Shown here: piece by piece, positions 17,821 through 26,303 of the stretch
Position numbering within the stretch: the stretch's first letter is position 1
How the letters are laid out: each line of letters starts with the position of its first letter
Origin: JAAYLC01 sp964636665
Lineage (GTDB): Bacteria; Bacteroidota; Bacteroidia; Flavobacteriales; Flavobacteriaceae
DNA length: 64,000 nt
Reading direction: 5' to 3'
Assembly (NCBI GenBank): GCA_964636665.1
Contig: CAZWVT010000003.1
Coordinates: 18,917-82,916 of the forward strand
Made by a program: the position numbers and the translations under genes
Notes under the pieces: generated by a model
What the model saw: the letters and a program-made list of their open reading frames with translations, nothing else
What the model was told of the DNA's origin: nothing
Databases searched by the model: none

Positions 17821-19200
17821 ATGAAAAAAAATCAAAACATCAAAATACTAAGCATTCTGCTTTTTATGGGAATTCTAATCACATCTTGTGTTCAAGATGA
17901 CGACTTTGATGTACCTCCGATTAATATGGAGGAACCGAATGTGGAGGTAAATACCACGATTGGAACAGTTAAAGAAATGTACAGAGGTTTTGAACCGGTA
18001 ATCATTGAAACCGGAGACGGATCTTCAAACGAAATGTACCTCGAAGGTTACGTATCATCCGATGATGAAAGTGGAAATATTTATAAGCAATTATTTATTC
18101 AAGACGCTCCCGAAAATCCGACTGCGGGTGTGGTGATTTCTACACATTCAACAGATTTATACACAAAATTCGGTCCCGGTCAGAAAATATATTTACGTGT
18201 TGACGGACTTTATATAGGTGAATTTTCCGGATTGCCAACAATTGGAATACGCGAAGGATCAGAAGTAGGAAGAATGGAAATTTCCGATTTTGAAAACAGA
18301 ATACTTCGCTCAACAGAAAAAGTGGAAATTGTTCCAACTGTTATTACAATGAGTCAATTGAGCGACCCTTCCAAACTTGCAACTTTAATTAAATTGGAAG
18401 ACGTTCAATTCATCGATGATTTAGTTGGAGAATATTACGGGAATATTGACGATACTTTCAGCGTAAACAGACACGTTGAGGATTGCGATGGAAATCGCGT
18501 GATTCTTCGTAACAGCGGATTCTCTGATTTTAAAAATTATCCGCTTCCAACAGGAAATGGCAGCCTTACAGCTTTGTTGAGTATTTTTGGTAACGACACG
18601 CAATTGATGATTCGCGATACGAATGATGTTCAAATGGACGGCGATCGATGCGGACAAGGAGGAGGAACAAATCCGGGAGATGGAATGCCGATTCCTTTTT
18701 CTGAAAACTTTGAAAATCATGCCGCAGGAGTCGGAGAAAATGTAAACCTACCCGGATGGACCAATGTGAATGTAAACGGAGGAACACGCAAATGGGAAGT
18801 TCGCGAGTTTAGCAGCAATAAATACGCACAGACTTCTGCTTATAACGTAAACCAAGATCCTTATGAAGTTTGGTTGATTACTCCCGGAGTGATTTTGCCT
18901 TCAGATTCCTCACCAAAACTTACTTTTGAAACCAATGACGGACATTACAACGGTGATGCATTAACCGTAAAAATCAGCGCTGACTTTACAGGTGACGTCA
19001 ATGCAGCAACTTGGACGAATCTGAATGCGACTATTTCATCCGGTCACAGTAGTGGATACGGAGATTCATTTACGTCGTCCGGAGAAATCGATTTGTCTGC
19101 TTATGCAGGGCAAACTGTCTATGTCGCCTATCAATATCTTGGTTCACCAGACGGAACTACTACAACTTATCAAATTGATAATGTGAAAATTGCCGAATAG
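17821..19200 (+). CDS. DUF5689 lipoprotein with C-terminal choice-of-anchor J-like domain
   Basis: A 459-residue lipoprotein with lipobox ILITSC (Cys23). Residues about 40-270 form the DUF5689 region (EMYLEGYVSSDDESGNIYKQ, GQKIYLRVDGLYIGEFSG), whose strand pattern looks OB-fold-like. A Gly-rich linker (GGGTNPGDG) leads to a beta-sandwich from about 290 with FSENFENH, VWLITPGVILPS and AYQYLGSPDGTTTTYQIDNV, as in cleaved-adhesin/choice-of-anchor J domains. It is co-transcribed with the TonB receptor and ends at a strong terminator. By position it may act as the surface binding partner that SusD provides elsewhere (inference). Confidence 0.8.
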   Translation: MKKNQNIKILSILLFMGILITSCVQDDDFDVPPINMEEPNVEVNTTIGTVKEMYRGFEPVIIETGDGSSNEMYLEGYVSSDDESGNIYKQLFIQDAPENPTAGVVISTHSTDLYTKFGPGQKIYLRVDGLYIGEFSGLPTIGIREGSEVGRMEISDFENRILRSTEKVEIVPTVITMSQLSDPSKLATLIKLEDVQFIDDLVGEYYGNIDDTFSVNRHVEDCDGNRVILRNSGFSDFKNYPLPTGNGSLTALLSIFGNDTQLMIRDTNDVQMDGDRCGQGGGTNPGDGMPIPFSENFENHAAGVGENVNLPGWTNVNVNGGTRKWEVREFSSNKYAQTSAYNVNQDPYEVWLITPGVILPSDSSPKLTFETNDGHYNGDALTVKISADFTGDVNAATWTNLNATISSGHSSGYGDSFTSSGEIDLSAYAGQTVYVAYQYLGSPDGTTTTYQIDNVKIAE

Positions 19201-19227
19201 ATAGAATTAACATTCAATAAAATGATT

Positions 19228-19257
19228 AAAAAGGTTTGAAGAAATTCAAACCTTTTT
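19228..19257 (+). terminator. Rho-independent terminator after the DUF5689 gene
   Basis: A perfect 13-bp stem (AAAAAGGTTTGAA / TTCAAACCTTTTT) with a 4-nt loop (gaaa) and a T-run, 28 bp after the stop codon. Confidence 0.9.
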
Positions 19258-19326
19258 AGTTTTTAAAACCAATATAAATGGATAGGAATTAGATTGAAAA
19301 TGATGCTGCTTTCATTTGCAAAGGCT

Positions 19327-19334
19327 TATTTTTG
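19327..19334 (+). promoter_or_regulatory. Candidate -7 box of ppa
   Basis: TATTTTTG matches TAnnTTTG, 23 bp before the ppa start. No properly spaced -33 TTG is seen. Confidence 0.42.
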
Positions 19335-19357
19335 CACGAATTTTTAAATGACTTATT

Positions 19358-19876
19358 ATGTTGACAAGGTTTGACGTGCTTATAGAAATACCAAAAGGAA
19401 GCCGCAACAAATACGAATATGATTTTGAATTACATAAAATCCGTTTTGACAGGATGCTGTTCAGTAGCATGATGTATCCCGCCGATTACGGATTTATACC
19501 GGAAACTTTAGCCCAAGATGGCGACCCGTTAGATGTGCTTGTTCTGGGACACGAACCAACATTCCCAATGTGCGTTATGGAAGTAAAACCGATTGGCGTT
19601 TTCCACATGGCCGATGAAAAAGGACCGGATGAGAAAATTATTTGTGTTCCTATGTCCGACCCAATATGGAACTCATTGAATGATTTAGCCGATTTGAATC
19701 CGCACTTGATAAAAGAAATCGAGCACTTCTTTAAAGTTTATAAAGATTTAGAGAAAAAACGTGTAGATGTCGGTGGTTGGGGTGATGCAAAAGAAGCTGT
19801 TGAAATTTATCACAAGTGTGTGAATCGCTATAAATCCACTCCCGAAATTTTCGGTAAATTTACAATTAGACAGTAA
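19358..19876 (+). CDS. ppa: Soluble inorganic pyrophosphatase (family I)
   Basis: A 172-residue cytoplasmic enzyme hydrolysing pyrophosphate to phosphate. The family I signature DGDPLDVLV (residues 54-62) supplies the metal-binding aspartates, and EIPKGSRNKYEYD and YPADYGFIPET match the active site. The length is normal for the bacterial form. It lies 134 bp upstream of the membrane pyrophosphatase gene, so two different PPi-consuming enzymes are neighbours. Confidence 0.96.
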   Translation: MLTRFDVLIEIPKGSRNKYEYDFELHKIRFDRMLFSSMMYPADYGFIPETLAQDGDPLDVLVLGHEPTFPMCVMEVKPIGVFHMADEKGPDEKIICVPMSDPIWNSLNDLADLNPHLIKEIEHFFKVYKDLEKKRVDVGGWGDAKEAVEIYHKCVNRYKSTPEIFGKFTIRQ

Positions 19877-19968
19877 ATAATCGAGTCCTTCTTTTAAATT
19901 CATAAGATAAGCACACAAATAAAGGGTTATAGTTTGTGTTTCTATTTCACTATCGAATTGATTTTGCA

Positions 19969-19976
19969 TACTTTTG
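19969..19976 (+). promoter_or_regulatory. Candidate -7 box of hppA
   Basis: TACTTTTG matches TAnnTTTG, 34 bp before the hppA start. The -33 element is not clear. Confidence 0.4.
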
Positions 19977-20010
19977 CTGTCATAAATCTAAATGACTAAA
20001 TCATAAAATA

Positions 20011-22260
20011 ATGGAAAAGAACATTATCTTTCTCCCCATCATCCTTTCGGTTTTGGGACTTCTGTTTATGCTCGTCAGAATGAGCTGGGTTAAAAAACAA
20101 CCCGCCGGAAACGACCGGATGCAGTCTATCTCTAAAAGTATTAAGGAAGGTGCTTTGGCCTTTTTAAATGCTGAATATCGGTTACTCCTAATCTTTGTAG
20201 TGATTGCTTCTGCCGCCTTATTTTTTGTGTCGACTATCGTTGATACCACAAGCTGGATGATTGTTCCTGCTTTTGTCATCGGAGCTATTTTCTCAGCCTT
20301 GGCAGGAAATGTCGGTATGCGCATTGCTACTGATGCCAATGCTCGTACTGCCGAAGCTGCTAAAACCAGTTTGCCGCAAGCATTAAAAGTTTCTTTTAAC
20401 GGAGGCACGGTAATGGGCTTGGGAGTTGCCGGATTGGCAGTATTGGGACTTAGCTTGCTGTTCTTTTTCTTTATCGGACAGTTTATGGGAGGTAGTGGTT
20501 CATTTTATACCAATATGACGGTTGTATTAGAAGCGCTTGCCGGATTCTCATTAGGTGCAGAATCAATTGCACTTTTTGCTCGTGTAGGAGGAGGAATTTA
20601 TACAAAAGCAGCCGATGTAGGAGCAGATTTAGTAGGTAAAGTGGAAGCCGGAATACCGGAAGATGATCCAAGAAATCCCGCAACTATTGCAGATAACGTT
20701 GGTGATAACGTTGGAGATGTCGCCGGGATGGGTGCAGACCTTTTTGGAAGTTATGTAGCCACTGTTTTAGCTGCCATGGTACTTGGAAATTATGTGATTA
20801 AAGATATGTCTGTCGCTACTCCATTTACAGACAGCTTTAACAATATGGGACCGATTCTGCTTCCTTTAGTGATTGCCGGAGTAGGAATTTTAGCTTCTAT
20901 TTTAGGAACCTTTTTTGTTAAAATCAAAGATAACGATGCCAAAGAAGCACAAGTACAAAAATCCTTGGATTTAGGAAATTGGACTGCTATCATACTGACT
21001 TTAATTGCAAGTTTCTTTTTGATTCAATGGATGCTTCCCGAAACAATGACAATGAATTTCTTTGGCGAAGGTACAAGAGGAGTGTCTTCAATGAATGTTT
21101 TCTGGACAGCTTGTATCGGATTGGCGGTTGGTGCATTGATTTCTGTAGTTACAGCATATTACACTAGTATTGGTAAAAAACCGGTAAACAGCATTGTTGA
21201 AAATTCATCTACCGGAGCGGCGACCAATATTATTGCAGGCCTTTCCGTTGGAATGATGTCCACTTTCTCTTCAGTGATTTTATTTGCTGCTGCGATTTTC
21301 GGCTCCTATGAATTGGCAGGATTTTATGGAGTGGCATTAGCTGCCTCAGCGATGATGGCCACCACAGGAATGCAATTGGCAATTGACGCTTTCGGACCGA
21401 TTGCTGATAATGCCGGAGGAATTGCAGAAATGAGCGAATTGGAACCGCAAGTTAGAGAGCGTACAGACATTCTCGATTCTGTAGGAAATACTACGGCTGC
21501 GGTTGGAAAAGGTTTTGCCATTGCTTCAGCAGCCTTAACTGCATTGGCACTTTTTGCTGCTTATGTAACTTTTACCGGAATTGATGGAATTAATATTTTT
21601 CGTGCCGATGTGTTGGCAATGTTGTTTGTAGGGGGAATGATTCCTGTTGTGTTTTCTGCGATGGCTATGAAATCTGTAGGAAAAGCAGCTATGGAAATGG
21701 TTAAAGAGGTGCGTCGTCAATTCCGTGAAATTCCCGGGATTATGGAAGGAACTGCAAAACCTGAATATGCCAAGTGTGTGGATATTTCTACACAAGCTGC
21801 ATTACGCGAAATGATTTTACCCGGCTTACTTACTATAGTTACACCTGTTGTTATTGGATTCTTGTTTGGTGCAGAACCACTTGGAGGGTATATGGCAGGA
21901 GTGTGCGTTAGCGGTGTGATGTGGGCTATTTTCCAAAACAACGCCGGAGGAGCTTGGGACAATGCTAAAAAATCTTTTGAAGCCGGAGTGGAAATCAATG
22001 GAAAAATGGAATACAAAGGAAGTGAAGCGCACAAAGCGGCCGTAACCGGTGATACTGTCGGTGATCCTTTTAAGGATACCTCCGGTCCTTCGATGAATAT
22101 TTTAATCAAATTAACTTGTTTGGTCGGGCTGGTATTAGCACCTATACTCGGTGAAATGGAAATAGAAAGACGAGGAGCCACAATCGAACCGGTTATAGAA
22201 ACCATTGAAGAAGAAGCAACTTTTGTAGCCAAACAAAACGAAACTTTTGAAGTAAAATAG
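20011..22260 (+). CDS. hppA: Membrane-bound ion-translocating pyrophosphatase, K+-dependent type
   Basis: A 749-residue, roughly 16-helix membrane protein that couples PPi hydrolysis to pumping H+ and/or Na+. The catalytic loop [20 protein letters not shown] with the following [20 protein letters not shown] is intact (about residues 201-248). [10 protein letters not shown] (492-500) has Ala496 and Gly499 where K+-independent enzymes have Lys and Thr, so this is the K+-dependent type by family rule. Whether it pumps Na+ or H+ cannot be settled by eye. It recycles biosynthetic PPi into an ion gradient. Confidence 0.96.
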   Translation: MEKNIIFLPIILSVLGLLFMLVRMSWVKKQPAGNDRMQSISKSIKEGALAFLNAEYRLLLIFVVIASAALFFVSTIVDTTSWMIVPAFVIGAIFSALAGNVGMRIATDANARTAEAAKTSLPQALKVSFNGGTVMGLGVAGLAVLGLSLLFFFFIGQFMGGSGSFYTNMTVVLEALAGFSLGAESIALFARVGGGIYTKAADVGADLVGKVEAGIPEDDPRNPATIADNVGDNVGDVAGMGADLFGSYVATVLAAMVLGNYVIKDMSVATPFTDSFNNMGPILLPLVIAGVGILASILGTFFVKIKDNDAKEAQVQKSLDLGNWTAIILTLIASFFLIQWMLPETMTMNFFGEGTRGVSSMNVFWTACIGLAVGALISVVTAYYTSIGKKPVNSIVENSSTGAATNIIAGLSVGMMSTFSSVILFAAAIFGSYELAGFYGVALAASAMMATTGMQLAIDAFGPIADNAGGIAEMSELEPQVRERTDILDSVGNTTAAVGKGFAIASAALTALALFAAYVTFTGIDGINIFRADVLAMLFVGGMIPVVFSAMAMKSVGKAAMEMVKEVRRQFREIPGIMEGTAKPEYAKCVDISTQAALREMILPGLLTIVTPVVIGFLFGAEPLGGYMAGVCVSGVMWAIFQNNAGGAWDNAKKSFEAGVEINGKMEYKGSEAHKAAVTGDTVGDPFKDTSGPSMNILIKLTCLVGLVLAPILGEMEIERRGATIEPVIETIEEEATFVAKQNETFEVK

Positions 22261-22282
22261 AAAAATTTGCATACTGATATAC

Positions 22283-22326
22283 AAGGTCTAAATCGAAGTC
22301 TAAACGTTTTGATTTAGACCTTTTTT
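22283..22326 (+). terminator. Rho-independent terminator after hppA
   Basis: A perfect 12-bp stem (AAGGTCTAAATC / GATTTAGACCTT) with a 16-nt loop, followed by a T-run, 22 bp after the stop. Confidence 0.88.
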
Positions 22327-22466
22327 ATGATAAGATGTTTATAATATGATGGTTTATAAAAAAGGAACATTAAATTATTTGCCAATAAAAAGTATTAATC
22401 TTAGCGAACAAAAATTAATTCCCTCGGGATCGAAACCTCAATTATTCCGCATTAATTTGCATAACT

Positions 22467-23036
22467 ATGAAAACCATTACTCGGAAAGAAGAAATCGTAC
22501 AAGCAGCAGCTGTGCTTTTTAAAGATAAAGGCTATAGTGCTGTGTCAATGCGGGATATTGCTGCCGAATTAAACATAAAAGCCGCAAGTTTGTACAATCA
22601 CATCCGCAGTAAAGAAGAAATTCTTGCCAAACTTATTTTGAATGTTGCCGAAGAATTCACAAAAGGGATGGACACAGTGATAGCTTCTGAAATTACTTCC
22701 CTCGAAAAAATCATGCTGCTTATCGAACAGCATATCGAAATAACTTTAAATCATTCTCAAGCAATGGCAGCTCTGAATAACGATTGGATGCATCTTCAAG
22801 AAACCAATCGTGCCGAATTCGTTTTAAAAAGAGATGCGTACGAAATGAATTTCAGAAAAATTATCCAAAAGGGAATCGCAGACAAGGAATTTAAACCTCT
22901 GCATCCCGAAGTTGTTTTATTCTCCATTCTTTCAACCTTACGCAATTTATATCTGTGGCACGAAAAACGTGGAAAATTGGATGTCAATGTTCTAAAAAAA
23001 GAAATGACCGCAGTTTTGATAAATGGAATTGTATGA
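22467..23036 (+). CDS. TetR-family regulator of the phenylacetate operon (PaaR-like)
   Basis: A 189-residue TetR repressor. The N-terminal helix-turn-helix is clear (KEEIVQAAAVLFKDKGYSAV, then SMRDIAAELNIKAASLYNHI). The C-terminal half is the variable ligand-binding domain. It lies immediately upstream of paaE in the same direction, and a perfect palindrome overlaps the next promoter (23094-23109). By analogy with PaaR of other bacteria it would repress paa genes and release DNA on binding phenylacetyl-CoA. That ligand assignment comes from position, not from visible residues. Confidence 0.85.
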   Translation: MKTITRKEEIVQAAAVLFKDKGYSAVSMRDIAAELNIKAASLYNHIRSKEEILAKLILNVAEEFTKGMDTVIASEITSLEKIMLLIEQHIEITLNHSQAMAALNNDWMHLQETNRAEFVLKRDAYEMNFRKIIQKGIADKEFKPLHPEVVLFSILSTLRNLYLWHEKRGKLDVNVLKKEMTAVLINGIV

Positions 23037-23082
23037 AAAAATAGAAGGGTTTTCGCTCATAAAAATCACATACTATTGACGC

Positions 23083-23113
23083 TTGCATTTTTGACTAACA
23101 AGTGTTAGTTTTG
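23083..23113 (+). promoter_or_regulatory. paaE promoter
   Basis: TTG (23083-23085) and TAGTTTTG (23106-23113) are 20 bp apart, which fits the Bacteroidota -33/-7 arrangement. The GTG start of paaE follows 22 bp later. The operator palindrome covers the left half of the -7 box. Confidence 0.7.
23094..23109. promoter_or_regulatory. Palindromic operator, candidate PaaR site
   Basis: A perfect inverted repeat, ACTAACA-AG-TGTTAGT, overlaps the paaE -7 box. The core CTAACAAGTGTTAG keeps the outer CNAAC...GTTNG of the operator reported for Thermus PaaR (CNAACGNNCGTTNG, from memory). Being next to a TetR gene and covering the promoter makes it a strong repressor-site candidate. Confidence 0.75.
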
Positions 23114-23135
23114 TTAATCCTAAAAAATTGAGTTC

Positions 23136-24209
23136 GTGGCAAAGTTTTATCCATTAAAAATAAAAGATGTTCATAAAGAGACTTCTGATTGTTCCGTAAT
23201 CACGTTTGATGTTCCGGAACATCTGGCAGAAGATTTTAAATTTCGTCAAGGGCAACACCTGACCTTAAGAAAATCGTTTAATGGCATCGATACACGTCGA
23301 ACATACAGTTTGTGTTCCAGTCCGGTGGACAAGGAGTGGCAAGTGGCTGTAAAATCTATTCCGGAAGGCGTTTTTTCAAACTTTGTCAATACCGAATTAA
23401 AAAAAGGCGACACACTAGAAGTGATGATTCCAAGCGGAACTTTTGGAGTTGATATCAACCCTGAAAAACCGAAAAATTATTTGTTTTTTGCTGCCGGAAG
23501 TGGGATTACCCCTGTTCTTTCAATGATTCGTACGCATTTGGCACTGGAACCGAAAGCTACTTGCAAACTGTTTTATGTAAATCGTACGGCAAAATCCATT
23601 ATCTTTAAGGAAACTTTGGAACAATTAAGAAATAAGTATTTCGGTCGTTTAGAAATTTATTATTTTTTGACCAAAGAACACCGGGATATTCCTTTGTTCA
23701 ATGGAAGGTTCGACGATGAGAAAATGGAAATTCTAACCCGTACATTTATTGACATTCCCGATACGGATGAAGTGTTTTTATGCGGTCCGGAAGCGATGGT
23801 AAATTACGTAAGTGATTATTTGATAAATGCAGGATTACCCAAAGAATTAATTCATTACGAACTTTTTGTAACAGGACTTTCCGAAGAAGATATTAAACGA
23901 ATGGAACGTCTGTCACAACAAAATGTAGAAGGCGTGGAAGTAACGATTTTCGATGGAGGAAAAGAATTTAAGTTTACCATGACCAACGATTATGACAATA
24001 TTTTGGACGCAGCTTTAGCCGCTGGTGCCGATTTGCCTTTTGCCTGCAAGGGAGGAGTTTGTAGTACGTGCAAATGTCAAATTATTGAAGGTGAAGTGGA
24101 AATGAAAGTGAATTATGCACTCGAAGAAAAAGAAATAAACAGCAATTATGTATTGAGTTGTCAATCAGTTCCTATTTCGGAGAAAGTGAAAGTAGATTTT
24201 GACGTCTAA
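23136..24209 (+). CDS. paaE: Phenylacetyl-CoA epoxidase reductase subunit PaaE
   Basis: A 357-residue reductase that passes electrons from NAD(P)H to the PaaA di-iron centre. The order is an FAD domain (RRTYSLCSSP, about 50-60), an NAD-binding domain (FFAAGSGITPVLSM, around 118-131; FLCGPEAMV) and a C-terminal plant-type 2Fe-2S domain (CKGGVCSTCKCQ, with a later Cys in VLSCQSV). It starts with GTG. It is the first structural paa gene after the regulator, controlled by the promoter/palindrome upstream. Confidence 0.96.
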   Translation: MAKFYPLKIKDVHKETSDCSVITFDVPEHLAEDFKFRQGQHLTLRKSFNGIDTRRTYSLCSSPVDKEWQVAVKSIPEGVFSNFVNTELKKGDTLEVMIPSGTFGVDINPEKPKNYLFFAAGSGITPVLSMIRTHLALEPKATCKLFYVNRTAKSIIFKETLEQLRNKYFGRLEIYYFLTKEHRDIPLFNGRFDDEKMEILTRTFIDIPDTDEVFLCGPEAMVNYVSDYLINAGLPKELIHYELFVTGLSEEDIKRMERLSQQNVEGVEVTIFDGGKEFKFTMTNDYDNILDAALAAGADLPFACKGGVCSTCKCQIIEGEVEMKVNYALEEKEINSNYVLSCQSVPISEKVKVDFDV

Positions 24210-24291
24210 TAGTTTAATCTAACTGAATTTCAAATTGATAGGATTGAAAAATAACAAGAAAAATCTTCAATAATAGTTAAAGAATAAAAAT

Positions 24292-25427
24292 ATGAGCGAT
24301 AAAGAGATTAAAAACCCGGATGCTGGGCGCAGTAAAAGTTTAGAAGATATTTTCGAAGCGCGCATTGCCCGTGACGAAAAAATAGAGCCCCGCGACTGGA
24401 TGCCGGAAAAATATAGAAAAACACATATCCGACAAATCAGTCAGCACGCACATTCTGAAATCGTTGGAATGTTGCCTGAAGGAAATTGGATAACCAGAGC
24501 ACCGTCACTCCGACGAAAAGTAGCGCTTTTGGCCAAAGTTCAAGATGAAGCCGGACACGGATTGTATTTGTATTCTGCTTGTGAAACCTTGGGAATTTCC
24601 CGTGAAGAACTTTACGGGCAATTGCACAGCGGTAAAGCAAAATATTCTTCCATTTTTAATTATCCCACCATTACTTGGGCAGATATAGGCGCCATTGGAT
24701 GGTTGGTGGACGGTGCTGCGATTATCAATCAAGTGCCGTTGTGCAACACTTCTTTCGGTCCTTATGCACGAGCGATGGTGCGTGTATGTAAAGAGGAAAG
24801 TTTTCATCAGCGGCAAGGATATGAAATTATGCTAACACTGTGTCGCGGAACTGAAGAACAAAAGGCTATGGCTCAAGATGCACTAAATCGTTGGTGGTGG
24901 CCGAGTTTGATGATGTTTGGTCCTACAGATGAACAATCCACGCATACCGAACAATCGATGAAATGGAAGTTAAAACGAAAAACCAACGACGAATTGCGCC
25001 AACAGTTTATAGATCAAACCGTTCCTCAAGCAGATATATTGGGATTGACAATTCCCGATGCTGATTTAAATTGGAATGAAGAACGCGGACATTACGATTT
25101 CGGAGAAATTGATTGGGATGAATTCTGGCAAGTTGTAAAAGGTCACGGTCCAATGAATAAAGAACGCATGAAAGCCAGAGTAGGTGCCTGGGAACGNNNN
25201 NNNNNNNNNNNNNNNNNNNNNNNNNNNNNNNNNNNNNNNNNNNNNNNNNNNNNNNNNNNNNNNNNNNNNNNNNNNNNNNNNNNNNNNNNNNNNNNNGTCA
25301 CGGTCCAATGAATAAAGAACGCATGAAAGCCAGAGTAGGTGCCTGGGAACGCGGAGAATGGGTTCGCGATGCGGCGATGGCGCATGCAGAAAAGAACGCA
25401 AACAAGAAAGAAGTAAAAGTAAGTTAA
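24292..25427 (+). CDS. paaA: Phenylacetyl-CoA epoxidase catalytic subunit PaaA (interrupted by an assembly gap)
   Basis: The oxygenase subunit that epoxidises the ring of phenylacetyl-CoA, with di-iron ligands in helices such as [17 protein letters not shown] and [13 protein letters not shown]. The frame runs to residue 302, then hits 100 N. The 55 bp before the gap are repeated exactly after it. Merging the copies gives one continuous frame, [17 protein letters not shown], ending at TAA 25425-25427. The true protein is therefore about 326 residues, and the gap is a scaffolding error, not a mutation. Read literally with 100 N inserted, the frame shifts. Function is well supported. Confidence 0.95.
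25142..25351. other. Assembly gap (100 N) with duplicated 55-bp flanks
   Basis: The N run is 25197-25296. The 55 bp at 25142-25196 and 25297-25351 are identical. Two contig ends that overlap by a k-mer-sized stretch were joined with a default-length gap instead of being merged. Confidence 0.95.
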
Positions 25428-25431
25428 AACA

Positions 25432-25689
25432 ATGCCGGATTTCTATGAACAACGCTTTAATTATTTGGTAGAAATCCAGTTTCAGGATGGTTTCAAAGCT
25501 CAAATTGATTTGGAAAAATATTTAAATAAAGGTTTTGTCAAAGAACTTTTGGATAAGAATAAATTTCAAGAAATTTTCATTGAGGAAGGCGGCGGCCTAG
25601 CTTGGTCAAACGGATTTGATATTTGCCCTAATTTTTTGAGGGCTTTGGTCGATAAAAACACTGCCGAAAATGTAGTAAAAGCAAGTTAA
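25432..25689 (+). CDS. DUF2442-like small protein inside the paa operon
   Basis: An 85-residue protein starting 4 bp after the paaA stop. It shows the DUF2442 pattern: VEIQFQDGFKAQIDLEKYL, then GGGLAWSNGFDICPNFL near the end. In many genomes this family sits beside DUF4160 genes in possible toxin-antitoxin pairs. No partner is visible here, and it separates paaA from paaB, which are normally adjacent. A role in phenylacetate metabolism is unproven. It could be a passenger gene. Confidence 0.75.
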   Translation: MPDFYEQRFNYLVEIQFQDGFKAQIDLEKYLNKGFVKELLDKNKFQEIFIEEGGGLAWSNGFDICPNFLRALVDKNTAENVVKAS

Positions 25690-25832
25690 ATAAACGTGAG
25701 CCCCGAGATTTTAGACGTGAGAAAAATTGTCAAAATTTAAAGTCTAATATCTCAAATCTAATAGAATATTTGAAATAATTAACCGAGAAATAATCTACCG
25801 AAAATAAAATCAAAACATTAAACATAGAAATT

Positions 25833-26165
25833 ATGTCACAAGAAAATAGACAAACTCCCCATCCTTTGGAGGGGGCTGGGAGGAGGAAAAACTGGCCTCT
25901 TTGGGAGGTCTTTGTAAGAAGCAAAAACGGATTGGAACACCGTCATTTTGGAAGTTTACATGCAGCCGATGCAGAAATGGCACTCGCCAATGCTCGCGAT
26001 GTTTATACCCGACGCAATGAAGGCGTAAGCATCTGGGTAGTAGAATCCAAAAATATTACCGCTTCCAATCCCGATTACAACGAAGAACTTTTTGAACCTG
26101 CAAAAGATAAAATTTACCGTCATCCTACGTTTTATGATTTACCGGATGAGGTGAAACACATGTGA
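25833..26165 (+). CDS. paaB: Phenylacetyl-CoA epoxidase subunit PaaB with repeat-derived N-terminal extension
   Basis: A 110-residue subunit that bridges PaaA/PaaC in the epoxidase complex. From NWPLWEVFVRSK (about residue 20) to the C-terminal FYDLPDEVKHM it matches PaaB throughout. The first 19 residues (MSQENRQTPHPLEGAGRRK) are not usual for PaaB and are encoded by a GC-rich hairpin repeat (25855-25886). There is no ATG at the normal family start, so the extension appears to be translated. A 143-bp gap separates it from the DUF2442 gene and holds nothing else I recognise. Confidence 0.93.
   Translation: MSQENRQTPHPLEGAGRRKNWPLWEVFVRSKNGLEHRHFGSLHAADAEMALANARDVYTRRNEGVSIWVVESKNITASNPDYNEELFEPAKDKIYRHPTFYDLPDEVKHM
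25855..25886. repeat. Dispersed palindromic repeat inserted in the paaB coding start
   Basis: A GC-rich stretch (CTCCCC...TCCTTTGGAGGGGG...GGGAGGAGG) in an AT-rich region. It can fold as CTCCCC-a-TCC-ttt-GGA-g-GGGG and encodes the residues TPHPLEGAGRR. Similar 'CCTTTGGAGGGG' elements recur between genes in flavobacterial genomes (recollection, not checked). Only this one copy is in the window. Confidence 0.65.
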
Positions 26166-26169
26166 ATTA

Positions 26170-26189
26170 ATTCCTGCGAAGGCAGGAAT
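26170..26189. repeat. Palindromic repeat element, ATTCC-type, copy 1
   Basis: A perfect hairpin of ATTCCTGC (26170-26177), gaag loop, and GCAGGAAT (26182-26189), lying 4 bp after the paaB stop. It is related to the two elements at 26277 and 26489. Confidence 0.75.
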
Positions 26190-26276
26190 CCCATGATTTG
26201 AAAACGCAAATAATCTCACTAAAATAGTCCTTACACAATCAGTTTAAAATGGAAAATATAAATTTATCGAGGGCAG

Positions 26277-26296
26277 ATTCCCACCTTTGCGGGAAT
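26277..26296. repeat. Palindromic repeat element, ATTCCC-N8-GGGAAT, copy 2
   Basis: ATTCCC (26277-26282), 8 nt, then GGGAAT (26291-26296): the dRS3-like layout. It sits directly upstream of the GIY-YIG nuclease remnant. Confidence 0.75.
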
Positions 26297-26303
26297 AATT
26301 AAC

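Noticed and set aside
20001..20408. A 135-codon frame antisense to hppA.
   Set aside because: It mirrors the strong codon bias of hppA and shows no domain or start signal.
24292..25427. paaA as a frameshifted pseudogene.
   Set aside because: The disruption comes from the 100 N and duplicated flank. Merging the 55-bp overlap restores a complete frame.
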